Shown here piece after piece: positions 28,973 through 36,849 of a DNA stretch of 64,000 bases (position 1 is its first letter; the number at the start of each line of letters is the position of its first letter). Position numbers and translations under genes: made by a program. The notes beneath the pieces were generated by a model. The model searched no databases. It was given only the letters and a program-made list of their open reading frames with translations, and was not told the DNA's origin. Source of the DNA: Olivibacter domesticus (lineage in GTDB: Bacteria; Bacteroidota; Bacteroidia; Sphingobacteriales; Sphingobacteriaceae); NCBI RefSeq assembly GCF_900109575.1, contig NZ_FOAF01000002.1:62001-126000 (forward strand), given 5' to 3'.

Positions 28973-30163
28973 TTAGAAGAATCGCTGGGTCTTTTCCATT
29001 ACAAGTGTTGCTGCACCCAATAACTCAGCGTCTTTATTTAATTTTGATGGTAGTATTACACATTGTTCGGCCAGCATCGGTATACTAAATTCATTTACTG
29101 CTTGTTGAATAGGTGCCATCAATATTTTTGAAGCAATGGCCCCCCTTCCACTGATTACCACACCCTGAGGATTCATAATATGGATAAGAGTAGCGATGCC
29201 TTTTCCAATTAAAAAGCCAGATTTTGACAATAGATTAATGGCGAGTTGATCACCCATATTTGCAGCTTTTAAGAGGACCTCCCCAGATATGCTTTCATCT
29301 TCCGCTAGCATTTCACTCATTTTAGAAGCAAATCCATTCAGGATCTCCTCTTGCGCCTTTCTTGTGAGTGTTAATAATGAAGCATCCACTTCCAAGCAGC
29401 CCCTTTTTCCACAGGAACAGAGTCCGTTGCTATCAGCTAATGGAATATGACTGAACTCTCCGGCAAAACCATTATGCCCTCGAAAAAGCTCGCCATTTAC
29501 CACCATACCAAGACCTATTCCCCACCCTACATTCACTACCATAACATCGTGCATACCTTGCGCTACACCGAAATTTAACTCGGCTAATGCAACGGCACTA
29601 GAATCATTATCAATGAATACCGGAAGGCCGATTCTTTCGCTGATATGATGAGCTAAGTCTATATTTCCTAAACCATAGTATGTCTGGTTAACACCTTTTT
29701 CGGCATTTACAAAACCCGGCATTGCCATCCCTACTCCTAATAAATTTTCAAATGGAATTTCTATGCGTTGTAAATACTCGCTAACAAAGTCAACTAATTG
29801 ATCTATTGACTTCGTGGTGTTTGTGAGACAGATCGGTTGTTCAACTGGCCCTGTAATAATCTCATTTTGTAGGTTAAACAAAGCAATTTGTGAAACCACC
29901 TGATCTATGGCAACTGCAACCATGTATTTTTCGCAGTTATTATTAAGTTGATATTCGTGCGCTCTCCTCCCCCCAGTTGACGGAGCAAGTTGATTATTTA
30001 GAATGAGCTGTTGCTCTCTTAAACCATTTATAACCCCTGTAATTAAAGGCAAACTTCTACCAGTTAATTTCCCCAAATCATTTATTGGTATAGGACCTTT
30101 ATAATATAAATGCTTAAGGACCTCTAGCTTTAAAGCTTGTTGTTTGTTAGGCTTAGTTTCCAC
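28973..30163 (-). CDS. ROK-family transcriptional regulator (NagC/XylR/Mlc type)
   Basis: Sugar-responsive repressor. The 396-residue protein has an N-terminal winged helix (about 10-70, LKHLYYKGPIPINDLGKLTGRSLPLITGVINGL) and a ROK sugar-kinase-like domain with DNDSSAVALAE and the zinc motif CSCGKRGCLE. The usual sugar-binding ExGH motif reads EFSH here. The HTH marks it as a regulator and not a kinase. Its position upstream of susC-susD, on the same strand, suggests it controls this locus; the inducer would be a breakdown product of the glycan (inference). Confidence 0.9.
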   Translation of the reverse strand: METKPNKQQALKLEVLKHLYYKGPIPINDLGKLTGRSLPLITGVINGLREQQLILNNQLAPSTGGRRAHEYQLNNNCEKYMVAVAIDQVVSQIALFNLQNEIITGPVEQPICLTNTTKSIDQLVDFVSEYLQRIEIPFENLLGVGMAMPGFVNAEKGVNQTYYGLGNIDLAHHISERIGLPVFIDNDSSAVALAELNFGVAQGMHDVMVVNVGWGIGLGMVVNGELFRGHNGFAGEFSHIPLADSNGLCSCGKRGCLEVDASLLTLTRKAQEEILNGFASKMSEMLAEDESISGEVLLKAANMGDQLAINLLSKSGFLIGKGIATLIHIMNPQGVVISGRGAIASKILMAPIQQAVNEFSIPMLAEQCVILPSKLNKDAELLGAATLVMEKTQRFF

Positions 30164-30275
30164 AATAATTTAGATTGATTACTCAAACATAATAACATTT
30201 TTACAAAAAACAACATACTTATTATTTTTTTAAAAAAAGTACATACACTTAAATCCAAAAAAGCCATTAAATATT

Positions 30276-30300
30276 TATCTGTGTAACAAAAACACAGATA
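30276..30300. promoter_or_regulatory. 25-bp palindrome between the ROK gene and ychF
   Basis: TATCTGTGT and ACACAGATA are perfect 9-bp arms around a 7-nt A-rich spacer. It lies 113 nt upstream of the ROK start and 22 nt upstream of the ychF -7 box. It could be an operator (for instance ROK autoregulation) or a hairpin; no T tract follows, so I prefer an operator. Confidence 0.45.
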
Positions 30301-30321
30301 TTATAAAATCTTTTTATTTCC

Positions 30322-30329
30322 TATCTTTG
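30322..30329 (+). promoter_or_regulatory. -7 box of ychF
   Basis: TATCTTTG is an exact match to TAnnTTTG, 39 nt before the ychF ATG, in the divergent region shared with the ROK gene. Confidence 0.55.
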
Positions 30330-30368
30330 CGCCTATTGTAACAAAAAGTAAAAAAGCAAGTAAATTAA

Positions 30369-31469
30369 ATGGCACTTCAATGCGGCATTGTTGGTTTACC
30401 CAACGTAGGAAAATCCACTCTATTCAATTGTTTATCGAACGCTAAAGCGCAAGCGGCTAATTTCCCATTCTGTACAATTGAGCCCAATGTGGGAGTAATT
30501 TCAGTACCTGATGAAAGGCTAAATAAACTGGCCGAATTGGTTATTCCTCAACGTGTAGTTCCTAATACCATTGAAATTGTTGATATAGCGGGCCTTGTAA
30601 AAGGAGCGAGTAAAGGCGAAGGTTTAGGCAATCAATTTTTAGGTAATATACGTACTACAAATGCTATCATACATGTATTACGTTGTTTTGATGACGGCAA
30701 TGTTATCCATGTAGATGGTTCTGTTGACCCCATTCGTGACAAAGAAATTATTGATACGGAATTACAACTTAAAGATTTGGATACAGTAATAAAACGTATC
30801 CAAAAAGTTGAAAAGATGGCTAAAACAGGTGGGGACAAAGACGCAAAAAAAACTTTTGAAATTCTTAGCATTGTTAAAACTCATCTAGAATCAGGTAAAT
30901 CGGCACGTACTACCAATATTTCAGAAGAAGATTTTGAATTTATTGGTGACTTAAATTTGCTAACCGTAAAGCCGGTGTTATACGTTTGTAATGTAGATGA
31001 GGCGTCTGTGGTTGATGGTAATGCCTATGTGGAACGTGTACGTGACGCTGTTAAAGATGAAAATGCAGAGGTCTTAGTTATTTCTGCCCAAATTGAATCA
31101 GAAATCACCCAATTAGATAGTTATGAGGAACGTCAGTTATTTTTGGACGATCTCGGATTATCGGAATCTGGCGTTCATAAATTAATCCGCGCTGCTTATA
31201 AATTACTAGATCTGGCAACTTATTTTACTGCTGGTGTACAAGAAGTTAGGGCTTGGACAATAAATAAAGGATTTACAGCGCCACAGGCAGCTGGTGTCAT
31301 ACATACCGACTTTGAAAAGGGTTTTATTCGTGCTGAAGTAATAAAGTATAATGATTTTATTACTTATGGCTCAGAAAATGCTTGTAAAGAGGCCGGAAAA
31401 CTGAATGTTGAGGGTAAGACCTATATAGTGGAAGACGGCGATATTATGCATTTTAGATTTAACGTTTAA
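30369..31469 (+). CDS. ychF: Redox-regulated ribosome-binding ATPase YchF
   Basis: Obg-related P-loop ATPase that binds ribosomes. The 366 residues carry G1 GLPNVGKSTLFN near residue 8, G3 DIAGLVKGASKGEGLGNQFL, the NVDE segment in place of the GTP-specific NKxD motif (consistent with ATP preference), and the C-terminal TGS-like domain (TYFTAGVQEVRAWTINKGFTAPQAAGVIHTDFEKGFIRAEVI). Standard length. A 21-bp perfect hairpin terminator follows. Confidence 0.97.
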   Translation: MALQCGIVGLPNVGKSTLFNCLSNAKAQAANFPFCTIEPNVGVISVPDERLNKLAELVIPQRVVPNTIEIVDIAGLVKGASKGEGLGNQFLGNIRTTNAIIHVLRCFDDGNVIHVDGSVDPIRDKEIIDTELQLKDLDTVIKRIQKVEKMAKTGGDKDAKKTFEILSIVKTHLESGKSARTTNISEEDFEFIGDLNLLTVKPVLYVCNVDEASVVDGNAYVERVRDAVKDENAEVLVISAQIESEITQLDSYEERQLFLDDLGLSESGVHKLIRAAYKLLDLATYFTAGVQEVRAWTINKGFTAPQAAGVIHTDFEKGFIRAEVIKYNDFITYGSENACKEAGKLNVEGKTYIVEDGDIMHFRFNV

Positions 31470-31488
31470 TTTCGTTGGAATCATAGTG

Positions 31489-31533
31489 AAAATAATAAGA
31501 GCTGTGCGATAATCGCACAGCTCTTATTATTTT
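31489..31533 (+). terminator. Terminator after ychF
   Basis: A perfect stem of about 21 bp with a 3-nt loop: the arms run 31489-31509 and 31513-31533, with GCTGTGCGA/TCGCACAGC at the top and A/T-rich bases below. The A and T flanks make it usable in both directions. Confidence 0.92.
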
Positions 31534-31534
31534 A

Positions 31535-31689
31535 TGTTCACCCGAAGGGATTGTTGGCGTCGCTCTTTGCCCGCACATAAGGCCGCCAAGAGAGCGTTCG
31601 AACCCCGCCTGCCCTGCTGTTCTCATCCCTTCTTATACACGAAAAGCCTCTCTCTCGAAAGGCTTTTTCTTTGTTCACCCGAAGGGATT
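31535..31689. repeat. 18-bp direct repeat of the tRNA-Arg 3' end, possible att scar
   Basis: TGTTCACCCGAAGGGATT occurs at 31535-31552 and again at 31672-31689, where it is the 3' end of the tRNA-Arg gene (minus strand). The 119 bp between are GC-richer than the surroundings and contain a T-arm-like GTTCGAACCCC at about 31599. A duplicated tRNA 3' end is the usual mark left by integrase-mediated insertion. Confidence 0.6.
31642..31668 (-). terminator. Terminator of tRNA-Arg
   Basis: AAAAGCCT (31642-31649) pairs with AGGCTTTT (31660-31667) around a 10-nt loop. On the minus strand it lies 6 nt after the tRNA 3' end and closes with TTTT. Confidence 0.7.
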
Positions 31690-31745
31690 CGAACCCCCAT
31701 CATCAGAACCGGAATCTGACATTCTATCCATTGAACTACGGGTGA
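31674..31745 (-). tRNA. tRNA-Arg (anticodon CCG)
   Basis: A 72-nt cloverleaf on the minus strand. The acceptor stem is TCACCCG with CGGGTGA, discriminator A, no encoded CCA. The D stem is GTTC/GAAT (one G-U), the anticodon stem TCAGA/TCTGA with loop TTCCGGT giving anticodon CCG, and the T loop is TTCGAAT. It reads CGG codons. Confidence 0.93.
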
Positions 31746-31927
31746 AAAATCTTCGGCAAACATAGATAAAATTGTTATTATTTGCAATCATAAAACCTTT
31801 TCAATATAACAGATCTTTATATACTCCTGAATGTTAAATGATTAGTACTACCATCTTGCAAAATTGTATAAAAGTTCAATTTTCGTTATGTTTGATAGTT
31901 CATTCAGTGTCTATATAAACTTTTGTT

Positions 31928-32362
31928 ATGCTATACAATAGACCTAATCTCTTTTTTAAAAGATACAGCTCTTGGTCTCCGCTATTTATAAGGCTTGTGG
32001 CTGGCTTCCACTTAATATATGGTGTACTCGATAATGTGCTAAGCCGCGCACGAATGACCGAATTTATTCAATATTTAAATACGCACGGTGTACCCTATTC
32101 CATTGCTGCTTATTTATCGGTATATGCACAACTTATCTGCGGTGTCTGCTTTATATTAGGCTGTTTTCAACGCACTAGTGCCTTTGTAATGATCTTAAAT
32201 TTCATTTTTGCCTTGATAATTGCTCATGTAGGTGATCGTTACGATAATTTATTTCCAGCTTTATTTATGCTCGCCTCATCGCTATCATTGTTCTTCAGTG
32301 GAGCAGGTAAGCTCTCACTCGATCAATACAGAATTAGACGATTTAGAAGCAAAAGGAAGTAG
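31928..32362 (+). CDS. DoxX-family membrane protein
   Basis: Small integral membrane protein of 144 residues with four predicted helices. The N-terminal block RLVAGFHLIYGVLDNV and the central ICGVCFILGCFQRTSAFVMILNFIFALIIAHVGD segment are typical of DoxX/DoxD-like proteins. The biochemical role in heterotrophic bacteria is not established. It stands alone and converges on the DinB gene. Confidence 0.82.
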   Translation: MLYNRPNLFFKRYSSWSPLFIRLVAGFHLIYGVLDNVLSRARMTEFIQYLNTHGVPYSIAAYLSVYAQLICGVCFILGCFQRTSAFVMILNFIFALIIAHVGDRYDNLFPALFMLASSLSLFFSGAGKLSLDQYRIRRFRSKRK

Positions 32363-32427
32363 CTTTAACAGATAAATTAAGGGTTTTATCTATTAGCGTT
32401 AAGCATATCTACAATTATTTGCCGATA

Positions 32428-32883
32428 CTATTCGCTGACATAAAAAATATAGTCGGTAGCAGGCAAAGTTGACAGCCCTGCTAATTTTAGCTGTTGCCCT
32501 ATTTGTGCACGATGATGTGTACCGTGATTGATAAGGTGCGCGAGGATATCGTCCAAACGCTTGGAAAAAGAAGTTCCTTTGGAGTTCTGATAGCTCACAG
32601 ATTTTTCAAAATCAGAATCGGTTAGTCCTTGCAGAAAATTTATCCAGTTAGTATGATTTCCAAGAGTAACTTCTCGCAGGTTCTGCAATGGCCATTCCGG
32701 CCATAGTGCATAGGTAATCGCTGATTCCTGTTTACATCGTTTGAACCATATTTGCTGAGCAGCTAAGAGGTGCGACATGAGTCCTTTTCCTGTTTTCATC
32801 TGCTCTTCATCAGTCAGAAGACTAATTAACTTCAGGTTCATTGATCTATCATAATCAAAAAGCTTTATAAAATAGTCCCTCAT
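32428..32883 (-). CDS. DinB-family protein
   Basis: 151-residue four-helix-bundle protein of the DinB/DUF1569-like superfamily. The three expected metal-ligand histidines are in MSHLLAAQ near residue 37 and in the HGTHHRAQIGQQL motif near residues 117-121. Many members are thiol-S-transferase-like or bacillithiol-related enzymes, but no substrate can be assigned here. Single gene. Confidence 0.85.
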   Translation of the reverse strand: MRDYFIKLFDYDRSMNLKLISLLTDEEQMKTGKGLMSHLLAAQQIWFKRCKQESAITYALWPEWPLQNLREVTLGNHTNWINFLQGLTDSDFEKSVSYQNSKGTSFSKRLDDILAHLINHGTHHRAQIGQQLKLAGLSTLPATDYIFYVSE

Positions 32884-32966
32884 TTTTTTTAAAAGTGTTT
32901 TTTTAACATGTACAGCTGTTTTAGCGCGATTATCAAAAATGAAAATTACATCTATTTCTCATAGCA

Positions 32967-33674
32967 TCAATCAAAAATTTCAGTTATTTTCATCCCAATA
33001 GCTGAATAATATAAAGTTGTCTTCCCTTCATATCCGGAATCCGTGCCTACCAATACCCAGATTTTCCCTTCTGCATCCGTTGTAACTAGAAATTCTCCCG
33101 CTCTCTCCAGCAACTTATATTCATATACATCACCACCATTAGCTACATTGCCAACCACTACCATATCTTCTCCATCTGTACAGCATTGGTTAATCTTATC
33201 AATATTCATTTGATAGAAATTATTTTCATCTGCACTCGCCAAGGGCTCCGTTATGCTGGCCCCTACACCTAATCCTACTGCTTCTCCTGGAGCTCCCCCT
33301 GCGCCCACTCCACCGCTCATAGCATCCGATGCAAGCTGAATTGTAAAGTTTATTTTATAGGTGGTTAACGGTTTAAATCCGGCCAATTGTTTTTTCAAAT
33401 ACATAAATAAATCATCGCTCCTATTCATTCCCGATAGCATATATGCTTGTTTTTTGCTATCCAAAGGCTCAGGAAGGTAAGACAATTCTTCTTTTAATTC
33501 ATATATCTCAGCATTGTTCCCGCTATAATCGGAAAAACCGGCCACCCAATTATCTTCACCGGCGGAAAAATCTGTATAAAAAGAAAGTTCTGAAACACCT
33601 TCTTTTTTATCTTTTGAGCAGGCGTACATCAATAACAAAGGAAAAATTAAACTCATTAGCAATTTAAAATTCAT
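32967..33674 (-). CDS. Uncharacterised lipoprotein
   Basis: 235 residues starting at the ATG at 33674; a longer in-frame form (12 codons) was rejected because the signal peptide begins at this Met. Residues 1-18 are a lipoprotein signal with the lipobox cysteine at 19 (LLLMYACSKDK). The body looks like a beta-rich jelly-roll (TDFSAGEDNWVAGFSDY, SGMNRSDDLFMYLKKQLAGFKPLTTYKINF, GGAPGEAVGLGVGAS). I have seen similar blocks in many secreted bacterial proteins of unknown role, but I cannot name a domain. Single gene, function unknown. Confidence 0.75.
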   Translation of the reverse strand: MNFKLLMSLIFPLLLMYACSKDKKEGVSELSFYTDFSAGEDNWVAGFSDYSGNNAEIYELKEELSYLPEPLDSKKQAYMLSGMNRSDDLFMYLKKQLAGFKPLTTYKINFTIQLASDAMSGGVGAGGAPGEAVGLGVGASITEPLASADENNFYQMNIDKINQCCTDGEDMVVVGNVANGGDVYEYKLLERAGEFLVTTDAEGKIWVLVGTDSGYEGKTTLYYSAIGMKITEIFD

Positions 33675-33916
33675 AAAACAAAAAATTGGTTCATTAAGTT
33701 TAACGATCACCTATTAGAAATTGCTACAATTCGGTAATAGGTAGTTCCCTGCACAAATACAAATAGTTGAAATCGTTTGTTATTTAACTCTAAACAATCA
33801 TCACAACCCTTAAAATAATATGGAAAATGATAAAAAAATTTAAGCATGAAATTGATCTAGAGAATTTACTATTTTAGTCGATACATTAAATCATTCATGC
33901 AATACTTATCGGCATC

Positions 33917-34408
33917 ATGGAAAACATGCAAATAAATCGAGCGGCTTTAATTGAAAAATTTCCCGGGAAAGGAGGTTGGAGTTATATTATCATCACTGAA
34001 ATTTCCCCTGATTTTCGCGACCGTTTCGGTCAAGTTAAAGTGAGTGGAACTATTGACCATTATATACTAGAAAATGCAACAGTAATGCCCTACGGCAATG
34101 GAAAGTTTTTTCTCCCATTAAATGCCAACATTCGCAAGCAGCTTCAAAAACAAGCTGGCGACACCGTCCTATTAAAAATTTATTTGAGCAGATCTTCAAA
34201 GATGGCTGAAACTGATCTGAAAGAAATTTTAGCGGATGAGCCTAATGCGCTTAGTTTCTATAAAGATTTGCCTGAAAATGAAAAAAGCCATTATCTTAAA
34301 TGGATCAATGATACACAAAATGAAGAGACGCAGGTTGAACGTATTGCCAAGATTGTAAATGATTTATATGAACGAAGCCGTTATGAACGACCGATCAAAG
34401 CACAATAA
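33917..34408 (+). CDS. DUF1905 / YdeI-OmdA domain protein
   Basis: 163 residues with an N-terminal DUF1905 domain (KFPGKGGWSYIIITEI, about 10-100) and a C-terminal OmdA-type helical segment (ADEPNALSFYKDLPENEKSHYLKWINDTQNEETQVERIAKIVNDL). Proteins of this type are called bacteriocin-protection or OmpD-associated proteins, although the activity is poorly defined. A Crp-type regulator gene follows after 29 nt on the same strand and may share its transcript. Confidence 0.8.
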   Translation: MENMQINRAALIEKFPGKGGWSYIIITEISPDFRDRFGQVKVSGTIDHYILENATVMPYGNGKFFLPLNANIRKQLQKQAGDTVLLKIYLSRSSKMAETDLKEILADEPNALSFYKDLPENEKSHYLKWINDTQNEETQVERIAKIVNDLYERSRYERPIKAQ

Positions 34409-34437
34409 TTATTTAGAAAACTTTGAAAATATATTAG

Positions 34438-35028
34438 ATGGATAAATATTCATTAATCTTGGAAAATATCAAAAGACACATTAAACTAACCCAAGACGAA
34501 GAGAGAAATTTTATTTCATTACTGAAGCCTATAGCTATTAAGAGAAAGGAATGGTTATTAGAAGCAGGCGAAATATGCAAATACTCTTGTTTTGTAACAA
34601 ATGGGTGTTTAAGAGGCTATACCATTGATACAAATGGCTTTGAACATGTGCTAAGCTTTGCTCCAAAAAATTGGTGGATCGCGGATATGTATAGCTTAAT
34701 AAGTCAGAAACCCGGAACGATATATATTCAAGCGCTTGAATCAACAGAAGTGCAAGCCTTATCCAAAACAGCACAAGAACGGCTTTATATAGAAATTCCA
34801 GCTTTTGAACGCTTTTTTAGAATTATCACAGAAAATTCACTTGTTTCCTTTCAACAGCGGTTGCTTGATAATTTAAGCTTGCCTGCTGAAGAAAGGTATC
34901 AAAATTTCTGTAAAAGATATCACGGTTTAACCGATATTTTACCAGCAAAACAGGTAGCATCCTACATTGGCGTAACACCCGAATTTTTGAGTAAGATGAA
35001 ACATAAATTGCTTTATAACAGTAGATAG
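34438..35028 (+). CDS. Crp/Fnr-family transcriptional regulator
   Basis: 196 residues: an N-terminal cyclic-nucleotide-binding-like beta-roll (about 25-125) and a C-terminal winged helix (LPAKQVASYIGVTPEFLSKMKHKLL). It lacks the canonical RxS phosphate-binding cassette of true Crp, so cAMP binding is doubtful, as for most Bacteroidota members of this group. It follows the DUF1905 gene. Confidence 0.85.
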   Translation: MDKYSLILENIKRHIKLTQDEERNFISLLKPIAIKRKEWLLEAGEICKYSCFVTNGCLRGYTIDTNGFEHVLSFAPKNWWIADMYSLISQKPGTIYIQALESTEVQALSKTAQERLYIEIPAFERFFRIITENSLVSFQQRLLDNLSLPAEERYQNFCKRYHGLTDILPAKQVASYIGVTPEFLSKMKHKLLYNSR

Positions 35029-35089
35029 AATCTAATTCTCTAATCTATATTTCTTAACATACATTAAGTATAATACATAAGAGCTTCCA

Positions 35090-35097
35090 TAACTTTG
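35090..35097 (+). promoter_or_regulatory. -7 box of the yceI-like gene
   Basis: TAACTTTG is an exact TAnnTTTG match. It overlaps the alternative GTG codon at 35097, which shows that the true start is the ATG at 35127 (leader about 24 nt). Confidence 0.6.
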
Positions 35098-35126
35098 TGA
35101 TAGAAAATTTAATAAAAGAAAATATT

Positions 35127-35648
35127 ATGGCAACTAAATGGAAAATTGACACTGCACACAGTGAAATACAATTTAAGGTGAAACACTTAATGATTAGCAC
35201 CGTAACAGGCAGCTTTAAATCTTTTGATTTGAAAGTTCTTACCGACGGCGACGACTTCAGCACTACATCTGACATCAAGTTTACTGCAGATGTTGAATCT
35301 ATTGACACAAACAACGCACAACGAGATGGCCATTTAAAGTCTGCAGACTTCTTTGATGCCGAAAAATTTCCAAAAATAACATTTGAAAGTAATGGTTTCG
35401 TCAACGACAACAAATTGAATGGCACCCTTACAATAAAAGACATCACCAAACCATTTGTACTGGATGTTGAATATGGTGGGAATGTGGTGGACCCATATGG
35501 TCAAAACAAAGCGGGATTTACCATTGAAGGAAAAATAAGTCGTAAAGATTTTGGGCTAACCTGGAATGCTGTAACAGAAGCAGGAGCTGTAGTGGTAGGG
35601 AATGATATACGTATTAATGCAGAAATTCAGTTAATACAGCAAGCTTAA
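35127..35648 (+). CDS. YceI-family protein
   Basis: 173-residue lipocalin-like beta-barrel of the YceI family, which binds isoprenoid or amphiphilic ligands. Visible are KWKIDTAHSEIQFKVKHLMISTVTGSFKSFD at the N terminus, the RDGHLKSADFFDAEKFPKITFES block and GKISRKDFGLTWNA near the C terminus. There is no signal peptide, so this copy is probably cytoplasmic, unlike E. coli YceI. Start chosen because the longer form would begin inside the -7 box. Confidence 0.9.
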   Translation: MATKWKIDTAHSEIQFKVKHLMISTVTGSFKSFDLKVLTDGDDFSTTSDIKFTADVESIDTNNAQRDGHLKSADFFDAEKFPKITFESNGFVNDNKLNGTLTIKDITKPFVLDVEYGGNVVDPYGQNKAGFTIEGKISRKDFGLTWNAVTEAGAVVVGNDIRINAEIQLIQQA

Positions 35649-35892
35649 AATACATTATTTTTAGCACAACAACAGCCATTTGATCTTATATTGTTAGATG
35701 CGGACCTTAGTCAGGAAGAGGAAAATCAATTAATTAAGACCGATAACTTATTTGTCAAGAAAAATCATCTTCTATTCACCCAATTTTGTACCACATCATT
35801 TATGATATGGATATTTTTGCTATACAGTAAATTAAAATGTCTATTGAAAAAACTAGATGATATTTCCAATAATGTACTAACTTTGGCTTATT
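35649..35892 (+). other. Intergenic stretch with a weak ORF after the yceI-like gene
   Basis: 244 bp between the YceI stop and the next start. Reading straight on in the same frame gives a plausible fragment (QQQPFDLILLDADLSQEEEN), then AT-rich hydrophobic residues with no further resemblance to anything. It may be a remnant of a methyltransferase- or receiver-like gene, or chance. I do not call a gene here. Confidence 0.3.
35878..35885 (+). promoter_or_regulatory. -7 box of the small gene upstream of ftsE
   Basis: TAACTTTG is an exact match to TAnnTTTG, ending 8 nt before the ATG at 35893, so the transcript is nearly leaderless. No good -33 box. Confidence 0.55.
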
Positions 35893-36096
35893 ATGTATAT
35901 AATAAAGGTAAGAGGAGTAGCGAAGATTCCAGACTACGTCCAGTTACGCGATGAAAATTTTACGTTATTGGCGTATTTCAGAGTTGACAGGCCAGACAAG
36001 TCATTGGAAAAAATAGGCTTAGCGGACAAGATGGAATATATTATGACATTAGTGCAAGAACTCCCCTTTGGACAAATAAAAAAAATAACCCTCTAG
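35893..36096 (+). CDS. 67-residue small protein in the ftsE operon
   Basis: Short soluble protein, mixed alpha/beta, with no signal peptide or membrane segment (KIPDYVQLRDENFTLLAYFRVDRPDKSLEKIG, then an alpha-helical DKMEYIMTLVQELPFGQIKKITL). Only one nucleotide separates its stop from the ftsE ATG and it has its own -7 box, which argues that it is real and translationally linked with ftsE. I cannot name a family; a role with FtsE is inference from position. Confidence 0.72.
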   Translation: MYIIKVRGVAKIPDYVQLRDENFTLLAYFRVDRPDKSLEKIGLADKMEYIMTLVQELPFGQIKKITL

Positions 36097-36097
36097 C

Positions 36098-36781
36098 ATG
36101 ATTACAAACACCGTTATCAAACTTAGAAACATAGATATTTATCAACAAAAACATTTAGTTCTTTCTAATGTCAATATACAGATTGATTCAGGCGAATTTG
36201 TCTTTATGATTGGTCAAACAGGTTCAGGTAAAAGTAGTTTACTTAAAGTTATATATGGTGATCTACCTGTATCAACTGGAGATGGCTTAGTTGCCGGCTT
36301 CGATTTAGGTAAGCTTCATGACCGGGACATCCCCTTTTTAAGACGAAAATTAGGAATCGTTTTTCAAGATTTTCATCTTCTTACAGATAGAACTGTTGAA
36401 AAGAATTTAGAATTTGTAATGCGTGCAACAGGGTGGAAAGATAAGAATCTGATTAGGGAGCGCATGTTTGATGTATTGGATAAAGTTGGCTTAAGATCAA
36501 AGTTAAAGAAAATGCCTCATGAACTGTCGGGTGGAGAGCAACAACGCGTTGTCATTGCGCGGGCTTTATTAAATGACCCTGAAGTAATTCTGGCGGATGA
36601 ACCAACTGGAAATTTAGACCCTAATACTTCAGAAGAAATTGTGCTCTTGCTTAAGGAGATCAGCCGGGCAGGAACTGCCGTTTTAATGGCCACGCATGAT
36701 TACCAGATCATCCGTAATATGCCGTCTCGTATTGTGCGGACGGAGTCTGGCCTGTTGCAAGACAATGTTTCCATATCTTAA
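36098..36781 (+). CDS. ftsE: Cell-division ABC ATPase FtsE
   Basis: ATPase that with FtsX at the division site activates peptidoglycan hydrolases. 227 residues with Walker A GQTGSGKSS (about 39-47), Q loop VFQDFHLL, signature LSGGEQQR, Walker B ILADEPTGNLDP and switch His in ATHD. The overall pattern (RRKLGIVFQDFHLL, NLDP) is FtsE and not LolD. No ftsX is adjacent, which is usual in Bacteroidota. It forms a unit with the 67-residue gene before it. Confidence 0.93.
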   Translation: MITNTVIKLRNIDIYQQKHLVLSNVNIQIDSGEFVFMIGQTGSGKSSLLKVIYGDLPVSTGDGLVAGFDLGKLHDRDIPFLRRKLGIVFQDFHLLTDRTVEKNLEFVMRATGWKDKNLIRERMFDVLDKVGLRSKLKKMPHELSGGEQQRVVIARALLNDPEVILADEPTGNLDPNTSEEIVLLLKEISRAGTAVLMATHDYQIIRNMPSRIVRTESGLLQDNVSIS

Positions 36782-36849
36782 TAACAAGTTGAATTAAATT
36801 ATTTAGCTGACAAGTTTTGAACCCTTACGTCATTATGTTAGTATAAAAC

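Noticed and set aside
31534-31719. 61-codon ORF with a PEGIRTP-like peptide
   Set aside because: It runs antisense through the tRNA-Arg gene and its duplicated end; translations of tRNA 3' ends typically give this SPEGIRTP peptide. Not a gene.
35691-35954. 87-codon ORF with TTG start before ftsE
   Set aside because: Weak start, overlaps the better-supported 67-residue gene and its promoter, and its C-terminal half looks like translated AT-rich DNA. Kept only as a possible remnant.
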